Below, piece by piece: positions 7,515 through 16,435 of a stretch of DNA of 29,697 bases. The stretch is from IMG/VR virus record IMGVR_UViG_3300045999_004989, positions 1-29,697 of that record; one strand, given 5' to 3'. The translations under genes and the position numbers were made by a program. Position 1 is the stretch's first letter. Each line of letters begins with the position of its first letter. This DNA is from a virus. The notes beneath the pieces were generated by a model. The model did not search any database. It had not been told where the DNA came from and was given only the letters and a program-made list of their open reading frames with translations.

Positions 7515-7741
7515 CGTTGCACCTGCCGGTATTTGGCGACTTTGTAGCCGCGGGCGGAGAGCTTCTCGACGATCGTCTTTGCCATCTGGCAGGCCGAGAC
7601 GCCCGTCGCCTCGGTTGTCTTTCGCCAGGAGTCGCGAACATCAAGGATCGCGCTTTGGTGCTCTTCGGACAGAGCGTGAAACCAGCTTTGGTTTCCGGGC
7701 GACGGCCTTGCGCTTTCCAGAATCTCCTTGGCTAAGTCCAT
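7496..7741 (-). CDS. Small conserved phage protein, unknown function
   Basis: An 81-residue protein with a good ribosome binding site (AAGGGA before ATG 7741). It is largely helical: MDLAKEILES, LSEEHQSAILDVRDSWRK, SACQMAKTIVEKLSARGYKV and a terminal VQRWLTQG. The last 40 residues could form a helix-turn-helix-like bundle, but I do not recognise a named family. It precedes the phosphoesterase with a 19-base overlap, suggesting coupled expression. A DNA-binding or enzyme-accessory role is only a guess. Confidence 0.65.
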   Translation of the reverse strand: MDLAKEILESARPSPGNQSWFHALSEEHQSAILDVRDSWRKTTEATGVSACQMAKTIVEKLSARGYKVAKYRQVQRWLTQG

Positions 7742-7862
7742 CCTGTTTTCCCTTGAGGTGAATCCACCCGTCGTCGTCGGGGATGCCGCCTCCGGCGATT
7801 TCCTCGTCGTCGTCCAGCTCAGGCGGGAGAATGACTCCCTTGGGTGGAGGTGCCTTGCCCAT
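7641..7862 (-). CDS. Possible small protein overlapping the next gene
   Basis: A 73-residue ORF from ATG 7862 whose last roughly 100 bases overlap the 81-residue gene in another frame. The first half (PPPKGVILPPELDDDEEIAG, then GWIHLKGKQDGLS) looks like real coding sequence, acidic and proline-rich. The second half is Arg/Lys-rich, as expected of an out-of-frame shadow. There is no strong ribosome binding site. Without it the 121 bases before 7741 would be empty, which would be unusual here. It could be a real overlapping gene or a decayed one. Confidence 0.4.
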   Translation of the reverse strand: MGKAPPPKGVILPPELDDDEEIAGGGIPDDDGWIHLKGKQDGLSQGDSGKRKAVARKPKLVSRSVRRAPKRDP

Positions 7863-7871
7863 GACTAATAG

Positions 7872-7884
7872 TGTCGCCTAGTAG
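7872..7884. repeat. Intergenic 13-mer TGTCGSCTAGTAG, copy 2
   Basis: This copy sits between the stop at 7895 and the ATG at 7862. It differs from the copy at 5303-5315 only at the sixth base (C versus G). See that entry for the transcribed-strand form. Confidence 0.35.
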
Positions 7885-7894
7885 TCTTTACTGG

Positions 7895-8323
7895 TCAATG
7901 CTGGATTTTGCGTGCATTCTTGATAGCACGCTTCACCAGGAATCGACCGGCGGCGTCTACGAATGGCAGGCCGCGGGCCGTGGCCTGCTCGCGTAGCCAG
8001 CCGACAATTTCGTTGATGTGTGCCTCGCACCAATCGCAACCCTGCTCGTCCATGTAGCTGGCGCGAGAGTTGCATTTACAGTCTGACCCACCGGAGAAAC
8101 CTAAAGTCCCCAAAATACGTTTGAGTTCGGAGCCAGCCGCACAGGCATTCTTAAGCGGTGCATCATCCCCCATTTTTGCGCCTGGGAACGCTGGGTGGCT
8201 CGTGTCTATTGTCCATATGTCGCCAGTTGTTTTCAAAACGCACGGCATGGCATCACCAATAGAAATCCCCCGCATCTTGCAGCATTTTTCGATAAACGTG
8301 CGGTGGCATATAGAAGCAGGCAT
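7895..8323 (-). CDS. Conserved tail-region protein of unknown function, cysteine-rich
   Basis: A 142-residue protein starting at ATG 8323, five bases after the previous stop, with GAGTAG as a weak ribosome binding site. The N-terminal third is cysteine-rich. The C-terminal part is more distinctive: GSELKRILGTLGFS, then CKCNSRASYMDEQGCDWCEAH, EIVGWLREQATARGLPF and FLVKRAIKNAR. This last pattern resembles a family I have seen repeatedly next to tail-tip genes in planctomycete or environmental phages, but I cannot name it. The CKC...CDWC cysteines could bind zinc. Its position after the tail-tip genes suggests a virion or assembly role, which is inference. Confidence 0.75.
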   Translation of the reverse strand: MPASICHRTFIEKCCKMRGISIGDAMPCVLKTTGDIWTIDTSHPAFPGAKMGDDAPLKNACAAGSELKRILGTLGFSGGSDCKCNSRASYMDEQGCDWCEAHINEIVGWLREQATARGLPFVDAAGRFLVKRAIKNARKIQH

Positions 8324-8328
8324 TGCGG

Positions 8329-8886
8329 CTACTCAAAGAAACCTACGTCGGGGACAACGCTTGTCCCGTCGTATTGGCAGATTCGCAACGAGCCAGGTCT
8401 TTGCCAAGCGCCCGAAGAGTACATATTCACGGTTGACCATGCCGACCTATACCCCGACGCAGGGCTCCAGTTTCTGTTTAGATACCAATTGCTGTTGTTT
8501 ATGATGATCGGTCCTTTTGCAACAACAAATGGAGTGCCAGCAAAGTTTTTCGCTGCGTAAAAGCAAGCAACGTATCCGTCTTTTACGGCGACTCCGTCAA
8601 AACTGAAATTTATTGCATTAGGAAACACAGACACCGCATCGGGGTACTCCCCTTCAGCAAGCTTGTCCATTGTGTTTGCGCCGGGAGCTGCGCATGAATT
8701 AAATGGCTGGTCAGTCCAGCCGACGACGCATTTGTTCCCAATGAGCGCCCCGCTAGCGCACAAAACGTCTGCCGTGCCGGAGAATAAGCCGGAGCAGCCT
8801 GGGCATGAGTCACCACAGCACCCGCAGTTCTCTGCGAGCTTGCCATCCTTGACGATGATCGCGCCGTTTTTGGTTGCGAGTGGCAT
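8329..8886 (-). CDS. Tail-tip region protein with cysteine-rich N-terminus
   Basis: A 185-residue protein coupled to the preceding gene through a TAATG junction. The N-terminus PLATKNGAIIVKDGKLAENC followed by GCCGDSCPGC is a conserved head I associate with tail-tip proteins of environmental phages; the cysteine cluster may bind metal or form disulfides. The C-terminal half (ACFYAAKNFAGTPFVVAKG, SGYRSAWSTVNMYSSGAW, RPGSLRICQY) resembles one beta/gamma-crystallin-type Greek key, at low confidence. Such a domain could bind calcium or glycan at the tail tip. Function is unproven. Confidence 0.72.
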   Translation of the reverse strand: MPLATKNGAIIVKDGKLAENCGCCGDSCPGCSGLFSGTADVLCASGALIGNKCVVGWTDQPFNSCAAPGANTMDKLAEGEYPDAVSVFPNAINFSFDGVAVKDGYVACFYAAKNFAGTPFVVAKGPIIINNSNWYLNRNWSPASGYRSAWSTVNMYSSGAWQRPGSLRICQYDGTSVVPDVGFFE

Positions 8887-9353
8887 TAGGTGCAGGCCGT
8901 GGTGCCGACAGATACCTGAGACGCCGTGGCCGTGGAGACCACTTGTATTCTAGACCTCGTGAAGACGAGGCCCGCCGTTCCGAGCGTGACGTTCGTGATC
9001 ACCTCAGTCGTCGTGTGCTTGACGCTGACCAGATACCACGCCGTGCCGTCTCTAGCGACGTTGCACGGCATTTCCCCCTGGCTCGGCAGTTCGTAGACCA
9101 GATTCGTGACGCTCACCGTATTCGGCGTACTCGTCACGCCCCGGAACGTGACAGTCTTGCTGGTGTTGATCGACCACGAGCCCGTGAACGTGCAGACGCG
9201 GAAGACCTTGGGCGAGAATGACTGCCCGTCGCCCTCGATCACCGTCGGTATGCGGCTCACCGGCCCGCCGAAGGGGATGGAGTCCACCTTCGCGATCGTG
9301 CTTTTCAGCTTCTCGCGGAGACTCTCGCCGATGAGGTACTTGCCGTCTGCCAT
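8886..9353 (-). CDS. Tail-tip region protein, unknown function
   Basis: A 155-residue protein starting at ATG 9353 with a TGATG junction to the preceding gene, and ending in TAATG with the next. A short helical start (LIGESLREKLKSTIAKVDSI) is followed by a Thr/Val/Ser-rich beta body (FRVCTFTGSWSINTSKTVTF, AWYLVSVKHTTTEVITNVTL). I do not recognise a family. Tight coupling on both sides and position after the tape measure suggest a minor tail or baseplate component. Confidence 0.7.
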   Translation of the reverse strand: MADGKYLIGESLREKLKSTIAKVDSIPFGGPVSRIPTVIEGDGQSFSPKVFRVCTFTGSWSINTSKTVTFRGVTSTPNTVSVTNLVYELPSQGEMPCNVARDGTAWYLVSVKHTTTEVITNVTLGTAGLVFTRSRIQVVSTATASQVSVGTTACT

Positions 9354-10438
9354 CAGGTGAACCAGCGGATTCCGAAGTTCGAGAAGTTGTTGCCGAACGC
9401 CATTTCTGGCTGGATGCAGATGCGGTTGATCAGCACCCTTGGGCTCGCCGTCGGCGACCTCGGCGTCCCGTCGTCGTTAAGCGGGACCGGCTGGGCAGAT
9501 GGCCTCTGAGTCCATCCGCCTTCGCTTGCGGGAACCGTGACCATCGCCCGAACCTTCTTGTTTTGAGTGCCAAAAGCGTACCCGTATGGCGACCCGTCGC
9601 CGTTGAGTTTCACCTTGCCGCCTTCTTCGTGCTGGAGGGTCAGCGACTGAGGGTCAACGTCGCTTTGAGACGTGAGTCCGTAGTTGATGATGTTAAACCC
9701 CGTCTGCGGCACGGCCATGTCCCAGCCGATTGCCTGGAAGCCGCTGCGGGTGAGCGTCCAGTGCGCCCTGACGGCGAACCCAAAAGTCACCTTGAATCCG
9801 CGAAACGTCGCGTTGCCGAACTGTTCCACCACCGCGTTTGACGAGATGCTCTGAAGCATGCAGCAGTGGACGCCGACGGAGAGGCTGCTGAAAGTGAACG
9901 GGTCGCTGTTCACATATCCGCAGTAGGCAAGCAACTGGCTCATATCGCTCGCCGAATACTGGTCGACGTTGATGTTCACGACCGGCTCAAGGCGAGTCAC
10001 CCCATCGACGAGGTCGCCCACCGGGTTGACGGCAGGCACCCACGAGCCTGACACGCCCCCCGTCACCGGAGCACCGCCCCACGCCGCGATCTCCGTCAGC
10101 GACGTGGTCATCGAATACATCGCAGGCCGGATCGTCGGCTCTTGAAGCTTCGGGTCGGTGCCTCCGACTCCAGGGTTGCTGCGGTACTGCGCCGTGACAA
10201 TTCGCACCAGCCTGCTCTCGCCGTCTGCTTTTACATCCAGGCTGACGCAGGGGATGGGGTTCGCCGAGCCCAAGGGGTCGCCGATGTTGACGCCGATCAC
10301 GTCGGAGATGATGAACGCCTCGTCGGGGGCATTCAGCAGGATTTTCCATGTCCGCGTCGCCTGATCGGCGAGCTGGCCTCCATCGGCACTGCGGCTGAAG
10401 GATTTGCCCTGCGCGAGTTCTGATACGAGCTTTGGCAT
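9353..10438 (-). CDS. Probable distal-tail/baseplate protein after the tape measure gene
   Basis: A 361-residue protein with ATG 10438 overlapping the tape measure stop as TAATG. The sequence is beta-rich with motifs such as RTWKILLNAPDEAFIISDVI, RLEPVVNINVDQYSASDMSQ, FRGFKVTFGFAVRAHWTL and VLINRICIQPEMAF. I do not recognise a specific family. In siphophages the gene after the tape measure usually encodes the distal tail protein, so that role is inferred from synteny alone. Confidence 0.75.
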   Translation of the reverse strand: MPKLVSELAQGKSFSRSADGGQLADQATRTWKILLNAPDEAFIISDVIGVNIGDPLGSANPIPCVSLDVKADGESRLVRIVTAQYRSNPGVGGTDPKLQEPTIRPAMYSMTTSLTEIAAWGGAPVTGGVSGSWVPAVNPVGDLVDGVTRLEPVVNINVDQYSASDMSQLLAYCGYVNSDPFTFSSLSVGVHCCMLQSISSNAVVEQFGNATFRGFKVTFGFAVRAHWTLTRSGFQAIGWDMAVPQTGFNIINYGLTSQSDVDPQSLTLQHEEGGKVKLNGDGSPYGYAFGTQNKKVRAMVTVPASEGGWTQRPSAQPVPLNDDGTPRSPTASPRVLINRICIQPEMAFGNNFSNFGIRWFT

Positions 10439-13400
10439 TACAGCAGAACTCCTGGGTTGTTCTCCTTCAGGTTCCTCGCGATGTCCTCAAGGTATCCAGA
10501 CTGCTTCCGCAGCTCCGCGAGGTTCACATCCTTCGCCGAGTCGTCGCCTCGGAGAAGCCTGTTGAGTTCGCTCTGCCCCTGGCTCGTCGACACGTCGGAG
10601 ACGTTGAGGGCGGCGCGGGACGGGCCTTGCAGCAGGGCGTTCTGCCGCTCCTCTTGGAACTGCTGGAGCATCGGGGCGACCTGCTCCATCTGGTTCTTGA
10701 GGGCTTGGCGGAGGAAGGCTTGCGGGTTGACGCCCTGGTCGCGGAGTTCCTTGGCTCGGGCGTTTATGTCGGCACCAGAACCTTCGGCGAAGTCCTTGCG
10801 GAATCGCTCTCGCTCGGTCATGCCGAGATCGCGGCCCCGGAGGGCGCGGTCGCGCTGATTCTGTGCGATCAGTTCATCGTCGATGGCCTTCTGCTCCGTT
10901 TGCAATTCGCGAGCGAAGATGGCTTCGTTGTCAGCCCGCCTCTCGCGGTTTCTTCTTTGCAGAAACTTGCGTTCTCCGATCTCGTCCTCTGTCAGCCCTG
11001 TCGTGGCTTCTTTTCCAGCAAGCTGCGCGAGCCTCGCAGAGTTTTCCGCAATGCGGAGGTCGTTTTCAACGACCTCGGGGTCGGCGGTCATTTCCCTGCG
11101 CCTTCTTTCCAGGTCGTCTTGCAGCCCTTGGGCACGCTCCCGGTCCTCGCGGAGGCGAGCATCCGCTTCGTCTCGTTCCTTGCGAGTCATTTCGGTGGGG
11201 TTATTGATGAACCTCTGCTGCGCGTCGCTGGCCTGTCGCTCGCTGTCAGCAATAACCCGATTCGCGGCGTCCATCTGCCGCCGGAATGTCGGCTCTTCCG
11301 CGGCTCGCTGCCGCTCTTTCTCAAGCTCCTTCTCGCGAGCGACGATGCTGTTGTTGATAGCGTCAAGGTGCTTGCGTTCGGCCTCGGTCAGTTTGAGGGC
11401 GGCTTGCTCCCGCTCTCGCGTAAGCTCAATCTCTCGCTTTCGAGACGCATCGAGCTCTCTTTGTTCAGCCGGGGCGAGCACTCCAACTCTGGCCTTGGCC
11501 TCTAGGTCCGCGCGCCGCTGCGTGATGGCCTCAAGCTCTTTGCTGATGCCCTGCATCTGCGGGTCGTTCTGCACGGAGCGTCGCAAATCGGCCTGGGCCT
11601 GCGCCACGCGGGCGCGGTCATCGATCAGTGTCCGTTCCGCGTCGTCGCGAGACTGGACGTTTCCAGCACGCAGCGGGTTTTCCTCGAACGCCTTCTGCGC
11701 TGCGTCCGCGCCCTGCTCAGATCGCTGCAACGCCGAATCGCCGACTTTGCGAATGCGGGCCAGCGCGGCCTCGACGGCGACGGCTGCCTCGCCGAATGCG
11801 GCAGCGGCCTCCGAGGCTCTCTGGGCGGCTTCAAGCTCTGCCTCTGCGGCCTTGATTTCTGCGTCAGACCCCTTTGCCGTCGCAACCTCGAGCTGCCCGC
11901 GAGCCTCAATCTCTCGGTCGATTGCGGCCTCAATGTACGCGGTCGTTCTGATGCTATATTCGTCGCCCCCAAACCGCTCGTTTCCTTGAATCGACGCCAA
12001 TGCGGCCGTCGTCCGCTCGCCGCCAAACGTGCGGCCAAGCCGCATTTCGCGAGAGCGGAGGCGAATGTCAGCCCCCTCTGCCTCGACTTGGTCGATATTC
12101 GCCTTGGCCTCGTCTACCTTGGCCCGCTTCTTGTCAGGGTCGGTTTCCTTCTGGGCTTCCTCGAGCGATACATAGGCTTCTTTCAGCTTCTTGGCATTCG
12201 CATCAAGCTCACGCTGAAACGCGGCGGCATTCGGCACGCCCCTGCGAATCGCCTCCGCAACGTCCTCTTGGGCTTGGCGAATCTGGGCCGCAGGGCCGCG
12301 GGACGCCTCGGCAACGGAATTTGCCAGATCGTCTATGGCCTTGCGAAGTGGCAGTTCAAGACTGGCGAGCAGCACCTCGAGATTATTCCGCTGTTCTGCC
12401 GCCCTGTCTGCTTCTGGGCCAAACCCGAAGAGCTTAAGACCAGCCGCGTCATCTCTGAGGTCCGCTATCTGCTTTTCTAGTGCTCGCCTTTGCGCCTCAA
12501 GGTTATCGGCGTCGCCCCGCGGGGCCGCTACGTTGATTCCAGCGACGGCCTCTCCCCTGCGACGCTCTATCTCTTCCGGCGTGAATCGACCGGGGTCTGC
12601 ATTAGTTCTTCTCGCCCTGTCGGATTCGACAACATCCCGCGCCCGCTCAATCGCACCGACTACATCGGCCGCCGACGGTGTTCTCTCCAAGGCGGCCCCA
12701 GCCTTCTCCTTTTCCCTGTCTTGCGACGCGCGAATCTGCGCCTGGATGGCGGTACGCCTGCCGATGTCTGTCTCGGACTCAAGGTCTTTGCGAAGCTTGT
12801 TCTGGTTGGCCCGCTCTCGCGCGACTTCTGGGTCAAGGTCAACGACCGTGCTCTCCCTCGCCTCTCGCTGCTTCTTCTTGATATCCTCGATCTGCCTCGA
12901 GAACTCGGCAGCCTGCTCTCCGCCGGACGAGAAGGTGCCGCGAGACATCGCATCGCCAAGCGAGCCGAAAGCTTGCGCGAGTTCTTCGACAAGACTCTTC
13001 TGTCTCGCCAAGGCTTCATTGAGAGCCTTCGTCTGGTCTTCTGCCGACCGGCCTTCGTTGATCCACTTGGCGAGTCCAATCGCGACCTGCCCCCCAATAA
13101 CGGCACCAAGGCCGACCCACAGGCCGGTTGTGCCCCCGAGGATGAATGCAAGCTGGGTGACGTTGTTGCTGATCGCGCGGAGCTTGAACTCAAGACCGCC
13201 GGTCGAAGACAAGAAGTCGTCGATTGCGAATGCGGCTTGATTCATGGCAAGGGCAAACTTGTCTGCTCCTGCGCGCCCCACGTCTCCGACGTTCTTGCTG
13301 AACGCCTTGCCTTGCGCCGCGGTGAGCTTGCCCTCTGCGACCAGGGCTTCGCCGATTTTGGCGATCAGGCCGTCAAGCTGTTTTGTTGTGGCGGCGGTTC

Positions 13401-16107
13401 CAGAGATTCCGGCGTTTGCTGCCGCTGCCGCTGCCGCTGAATATGCGTTGAACGCTGCGGCGACTGGGCCGCTCGCAGTCGCCCCTACCTCGAGCAGCTT
13501 CGACCGGATGAACCCGAGTTGCTTCTCAGTCTTCGTGATCGCCGCGGCGTTGAGTGCCTCCTCGAACGTCCCGCCTAGCTTCGCGGCCTGCCCTGCCCGC
13601 GTGAACGCAACCTCAAGGTTCTTGGCCTTGTTGACAACGGTGTCGATCTCATCCGCGGTAGAGGAGATTGTCAGCTTCTGGAACTCACTCCGCACCTCGT
13701 TGATCGCTGGGATGAACTGCGCCTGCATAGGCAGGGGTAGTCTCTCGAGGCTGCTTTGGAGCGACATCACGCCGGACTGTAGCGACGCCAAGCTCCTCTC
13801 GGCCGTGCCGAAATCCGCCCCCAGCGGGTTCGGCGTGGTCTTCGCTGGCGTGGCTGCCGCCGCGATCGCGTTCACTCGATCGGCGGCAAAGCCAATGTTT
13901 TCCGGCGTCGACTCGTCCGAATTCGGCCGCCCAATATTCTTCAGGAGAGACTTTTCCTGAAAAAGGTCGGCCTGCAACTTTGTCTTGAGCGCCCCGGCCG
14001 GCATTCTTTCTATCGCGGCGTTCGCAGCGTCAATTGACTTTGCAAGCCTGTCAATTGGCTCGCCTGGGTTTCCGATCCTGTCGGCAAGAGAATTGAGCGA
14101 TTCCTTGAGCTTGTCGATGCTCTTCTTGGCCTCGTCGGCCTTGACCTTGATCTCTCGCTCTTTTTCAAACTCGTCGTCAAGGTCTTTTATCGCCGCGGAG
14201 ATGATGGCGATTTCCTTCGTGCCGAGAGACGATATGGCAGCATCGACCTTCGGCTGCAAAGACTGACGCTGGGCTGCGTCAAGTTGTTCCATGCCTCCGA
14301 CGATTCGCTTGATCTCGGCCTCGGCCTGCCCTGCGTTCTGCACCTTCGCGGAGATGACGAAGTTCGACTCGTCCCTCAACGAGTCCATCGTGGCCTTCAG
14401 GTCGTCCAAGTCCTTCTTGGCCTGGGCGGTCGTGACGTTGAATCGCTTGTCCTGGGCGAGCCTGAACGCGATCTTGTCAAGCGCGTCGTTGTATTTGTCC
14501 AGGTCGCCCAGTTGGCGCGCCATAGCCGCGTCTTCTAGGAGCGGCTTGTAGTTCTGTCGCTGCGCTCGGTCTAGGCCGCTGATGTCCCCCTCAAGCTGGC
14601 CGCGACGGCCGTCGGCTTGATCCGTGTTCTGCGGGCGGCCGGTGATGACGAAGGCGCTTCTTTCGCGCATCGCCGCGGCCTTTGCGGTCAGTTCGTCAAA
14701 GTCCTTTTTCGCCTGCTCGGTGTCGACGTGTATCTGGTATGTCCTGTCGAACTCATCGAACAGCACCTCGAGCTTTGCCCGGAGCGCATCGACTTGTTTC
14801 TGCGAGCCGCTCGTGTCAAGCCCCATGGCGGCTCGGGACTCAAGTCTCGCGAACGCAGCGACGGCTTTGTTCGCTAGGCCGTCGATCTCGGTCAGCATTT
14901 CAGCGATGCGAGGATTCGCTTGAATCACCGACGAAGGTAGAGATGCGGCCCTATTGCCGACCTCTTCCCCGCGCCCAAGCGTGGCTGCAAGTTGCGGTGC
15001 CGCGAACGCAAGCTCACGACCTGTTTTGAGTCGGGCTGTCTTCTGCTCTGCCTCCGCAAGGCGGCCGACCGCCCCCGCGGCTGCCAGAGCACGTTTCTCA
15101 ACCTCGTCGAACTGCTGTGCTATCGCGGTCGCGGGCAGAACGCCACTCTCTATGTTCGACTTTAGCGACTCAACCTGGGCTTGAACTCGCTTGAACGCCG
15201 GCAGCAGTCCAGCCTGGGTCTCGATTGACATGGCCTGGAGCTTGCCCACCGCCTCGCCGAACGGCTTGTTGATCTGCTCGGCCACAGAGCGAAGTCGCTG
15301 GCTCTGGGTGACCGCCTCTTTGACGGCGGCTTCGCCGAGAACGTCCAGCAAGACGGGCAGGCGGATCGCCTCCGCACGCTCGCCCGCCTGGAGGATTCGA
15401 TCAACGTCGGCGTCCTTCTGGACATTGACGCCGAGCGTCGTCTTGATCGACTGCCGCCCAAGCTCCTGAAGGCGTCGGACTTCCGCAGTCGCCTCGCGGT
15501 ACTCGCTAGCAAGGCCGCCGATGCCTCCGTCCGGTACAGCCCCGCCGTCCCTGACGGAGGCCACCGCAGCCTTTAGCTCTTGCACCTTTGACTTCGCATC
15601 AGCAAGCTTCCTGCCGAGGCCAGAGTCGATCAGGTTTATCGCGAAATCGACTCGCTTCTCGGCCGAGAGCGCCCGAAGCTCCCTGACCTTCTCGATGCCG
15701 CCGACCTTGGCGACGATCTGAAGGTCTTTTGCACGCAGGCCGACAAGGGCTTCGCGAACATCGGTTATGTTCTTCATCCCGCTGGCCTTGAGCACCAGCG
15801 AAATCTGCGAGTCCTTCATGCTCCCCAGCCGCTGCCGAAGGACATCCACGTCCTTTATGGCACCGGCGAAGCCCTTGAACGAGAGCTTCATCGAGGCTGC
15901 GGCCTGGAGCGACCGCTCGAACTTCTGGAGCGGCGTGTAGATACTCTCAAATGACTTCGCGGCATCGCGGGACGCCGAGGTCAGGTTGCTCTGCACGCTC
16001 CGAGCGAAAGCCTGAACGTCCTTGGCGGATGCGTTCAGCTTGCTCTGGAAGTCGGCCGTATTCGCCGAGACGACTGCGCTGATCTTGCCGAGGTAGCCGT
16101 TAGCCAT
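10438..16107 (-). CDS. Tape measure protein
   Basis: An 1889-residue protein, the longest gene in the window, directly after the tail chaperone pair and before the tail-tip genes, as in lambda-like siphophages. It fixes tail length during assembly and may help DNA pass through the membrane. Most of it is charged, Ala/Glu/Lys/Arg-rich helix and coiled coil (for example LRREVE-type stretches and EKERQRAAEEPTFRRQMDAA). A single hydrophobic stretch at residues about 982-1009 (FILGGTTGLWVGLGAVIGG) is the usual membrane-active region. At the roughly 0.15 nm per residue known from lambda, the tail would be near 280 nm, a rough inference. The ATG at 16107 follows AGGGA, and that site lies in a small hairpin at 16110-16123. 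Confidence 0.93.
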   Translation of the reverse strand: MANGYLGKISAVVSANTADFQSKLNASAKDVQAFARSVQSNLTSASRDAAKSFESIYTPLQKFERSLQAAASMKLSFKGFAGAIKDVDVLRQRLGSMKDSQISLVLKASGMKNITDVREALVGLRAKDLQIVAKVGGIEKVRELRALSAEKRVDFAINLIDSGLGRKLADAKSKVQELKAAVASVRDGGAVPDGGIGGLASEYREATAEVRRLQELGRQSIKTTLGVNVQKDADVDRILQAGERAEAIRLPVLLDVLGEAAVKEAVTQSQRLRSVAEQINKPFGEAVGKLQAMSIETQAGLLPAFKRVQAQVESLKSNIESGVLPATAIAQQFDEVEKRALAAAGAVGRLAEAEQKTARLKTGRELAFAAPQLAATLGRGEEVGNRAASLPSSVIQANPRIAEMLTEIDGLANKAVAAFARLESRAAMGLDTSGSQKQVDALRAKLEVLFDEFDRTYQIHVDTEQAKKDFDELTAKAAAMRERSAFVITGRPQNTDQADGRRGQLEGDISGLDRAQRQNYKPLLEDAAMARQLGDLDKYNDALDKIAFRLAQDKRFNVTTAQAKKDLDDLKATMDSLRDESNFVISAKVQNAGQAEAEIKRIVGGMEQLDAAQRQSLQPKVDAAISSLGTKEIAIISAAIKDLDDEFEKEREIKVKADEAKKSIDKLKESLNSLADRIGNPGEPIDRLAKSIDAANAAIERMPAGALKTKLQADLFQEKSLLKNIGRPNSDESTPENIGFAADRVNAIAAAATPAKTTPNPLGADFGTAERSLASLQSGVMSLQSSLERLPLPMQAQFIPAINEVRSEFQKLTISSTADEIDTVVNKAKNLEVAFTRAGQAAKLGGTFEEALNAAAITKTEKQLGFIRSKLLEVGATASGPVAAAFNAYSAAAAAAANAGISGTAATTKQLDGLIAKIGEALVAEGKLTAAQGKAFSKNVGDVGRAGADKFALAMNQAAFAIDDFLSSTGGLEFKLRAISNNVTQLAFILGGTTGLWVGLGAVIGGQVAIGLAKWINEGRSAEDQTKALNEALARQKSLVEELAQAFGSLGDAMSRGTFSSGGEQAAEFSRQIEDIKKKQREARESTVVDLDPEVARERANQNKLRKDLESETDIGRRTAIQAQIRASQDREKEKAGAALERTPSAADVVGAIERARDVVESDRARRTNADPGRFTPEEIERRRGEAVAGINVAAPRGDADNLEAQRRALEKQIADLRDDAAGLKLFGFGPEADRAAEQRNNLEVLLASLELPLRKAIDDLANSVAEASRGPAAQIRQAQEDVAEAIRRGVPNAAAFQRELDANAKKLKEAYVSLEEAQKETDPDKKRAKVDEAKANIDQVEAEGADIRLRSREMRLGRTFGGERTTAALASIQGNERFGGDEYSIRTTAYIEAAIDREIEARGQLEVATAKGSDAEIKAAEAELEAAQRASEAAAAFGEAAVAVEAALARIRKVGDSALQRSEQGADAAQKAFEENPLRAGNVQSRDDAERTLIDDRARVAQAQADLRRSVQNDPQMQGISKELEAITQRRADLEAKARVGVLAPAEQRELDASRKREIELTREREQAALKLTEAERKHLDAINNSIVAREKELEKERQRAAEEPTFRRQMDAANRVIADSERQASDAQQRFINNPTEMTRKERDEADARLREDRERAQGLQDDLERRRREMTADPEVVENDLRIAENSARLAQLAGKEATTGLTEDEIGERKFLQRRNRERRADNEAIFARELQTEQKAIDDELIAQNQRDRALRGRDLGMTERERFRKDFAEGSGADINARAKELRDQGVNPQAFLRQALKNQMEQVAPMLQQFQEERQNALLQGPSRAALNVSDVSTSQGQSELNRLLRGDDSAKDVNLAELRKQSGYLEDIARNLKENNPGVLL

Positions 16108-16109
16108 CG

Positions 16110-16123
16110 ATTCATCCCTGAAT
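16110..16123 (-). promoter_or_regulatory. GGGA-loop hairpin over the tape measure ribosome binding site
   Basis: On the transcript this reads ATTCA-GGGA-TGAAT, a perfect 5-base-pair stem with a GGGA loop. It covers the Shine-Dalgarno of the tape measure gene and the stop codon of the frameshift product. Ribosomes finishing the chaperone would open it, giving coupling. It belongs to a set of GGA-loop hairpins in this window. Confidence 0.45.
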
Positions 16124-16435
16124 TGGCGTGTTCAACTTCATCAGCTCGGCCATGATCTGATCGTTCGTCTGTTCGGGCTTGACCACGCTCGGGATGAATG
16201 CCGCCTCGTCTGGGAGGTCATGCTTCTTGTAGTTCCCAGACGAGGCCATGATCACCCTGCACAGTCTGGCCGTTTGCCCCCACGGGTCAGGCAGCGGCCA
16301 CCTCTGATCAAATGCGTACCATTCGGCGATCTCCGCGCTGTCAACCTCCTGCAACAGCCGCTTAACGCTCATCCCCAGCGTCGCCGCTAGGCGGAAGTAG
16401 AACCTCCGCTCTGGGCGGTTTCGGAACCTTCCCCC
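16112..16435 (-). CDS. T-domain of the tail assembly chaperone GT, made by -1 frameshift
   Basis: This is the downstream frame of the gpG/gpGT pair. Recognisable sequence begins before any good start codon (RFYFRLAATLGMSVKRLL, then VDSAEIAEWYAFDQRWPLP). This pattern matches the lambda gpT-type / DUF4035-like extension. It has no ribosome binding site of its own, and its first ATG lies inside the conserved region. Hence it is probably translated by a -1 shift from the 16387-16758 frame, near GGGGGAA at 16435-16429. The resulting GT protein would be about 215 residues. In lambda, gpG and gpGT bind tail tube subunits and the tape measure protein before assembly. The coordinates mark the extension only. 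Confidence 0.78.
   Translation of the reverse strand, partial: GGRFRNRPERRFYFRLAATLGMSVKRLLQEVDSAEIAEWYAFDQRWPLPDPWGQTARLCRVIMASSGNYKKHDLPDEAAFIPSVVKPEQTNDQIMAELMKLNTPIQG

Noticed and set aside
10432-11505. 357-codon plus-strand open frame with Leu-rich translation
   Set aside because: It is antisense to the tape measure C-terminus; the leucine richness mirrors the Glu/Gln/Lys codons of the coiled coil.
12335-13240. Long plus-strand open frame opposite the tape measure gene
   Set aside because: Its translation is Ser/Ala/Arg-rich low-complexity, the antisense image of Glu/Ala/Lys-rich coiled coil. It has no recognisable domain and the opposite strand encodes a clear tape measure protein.
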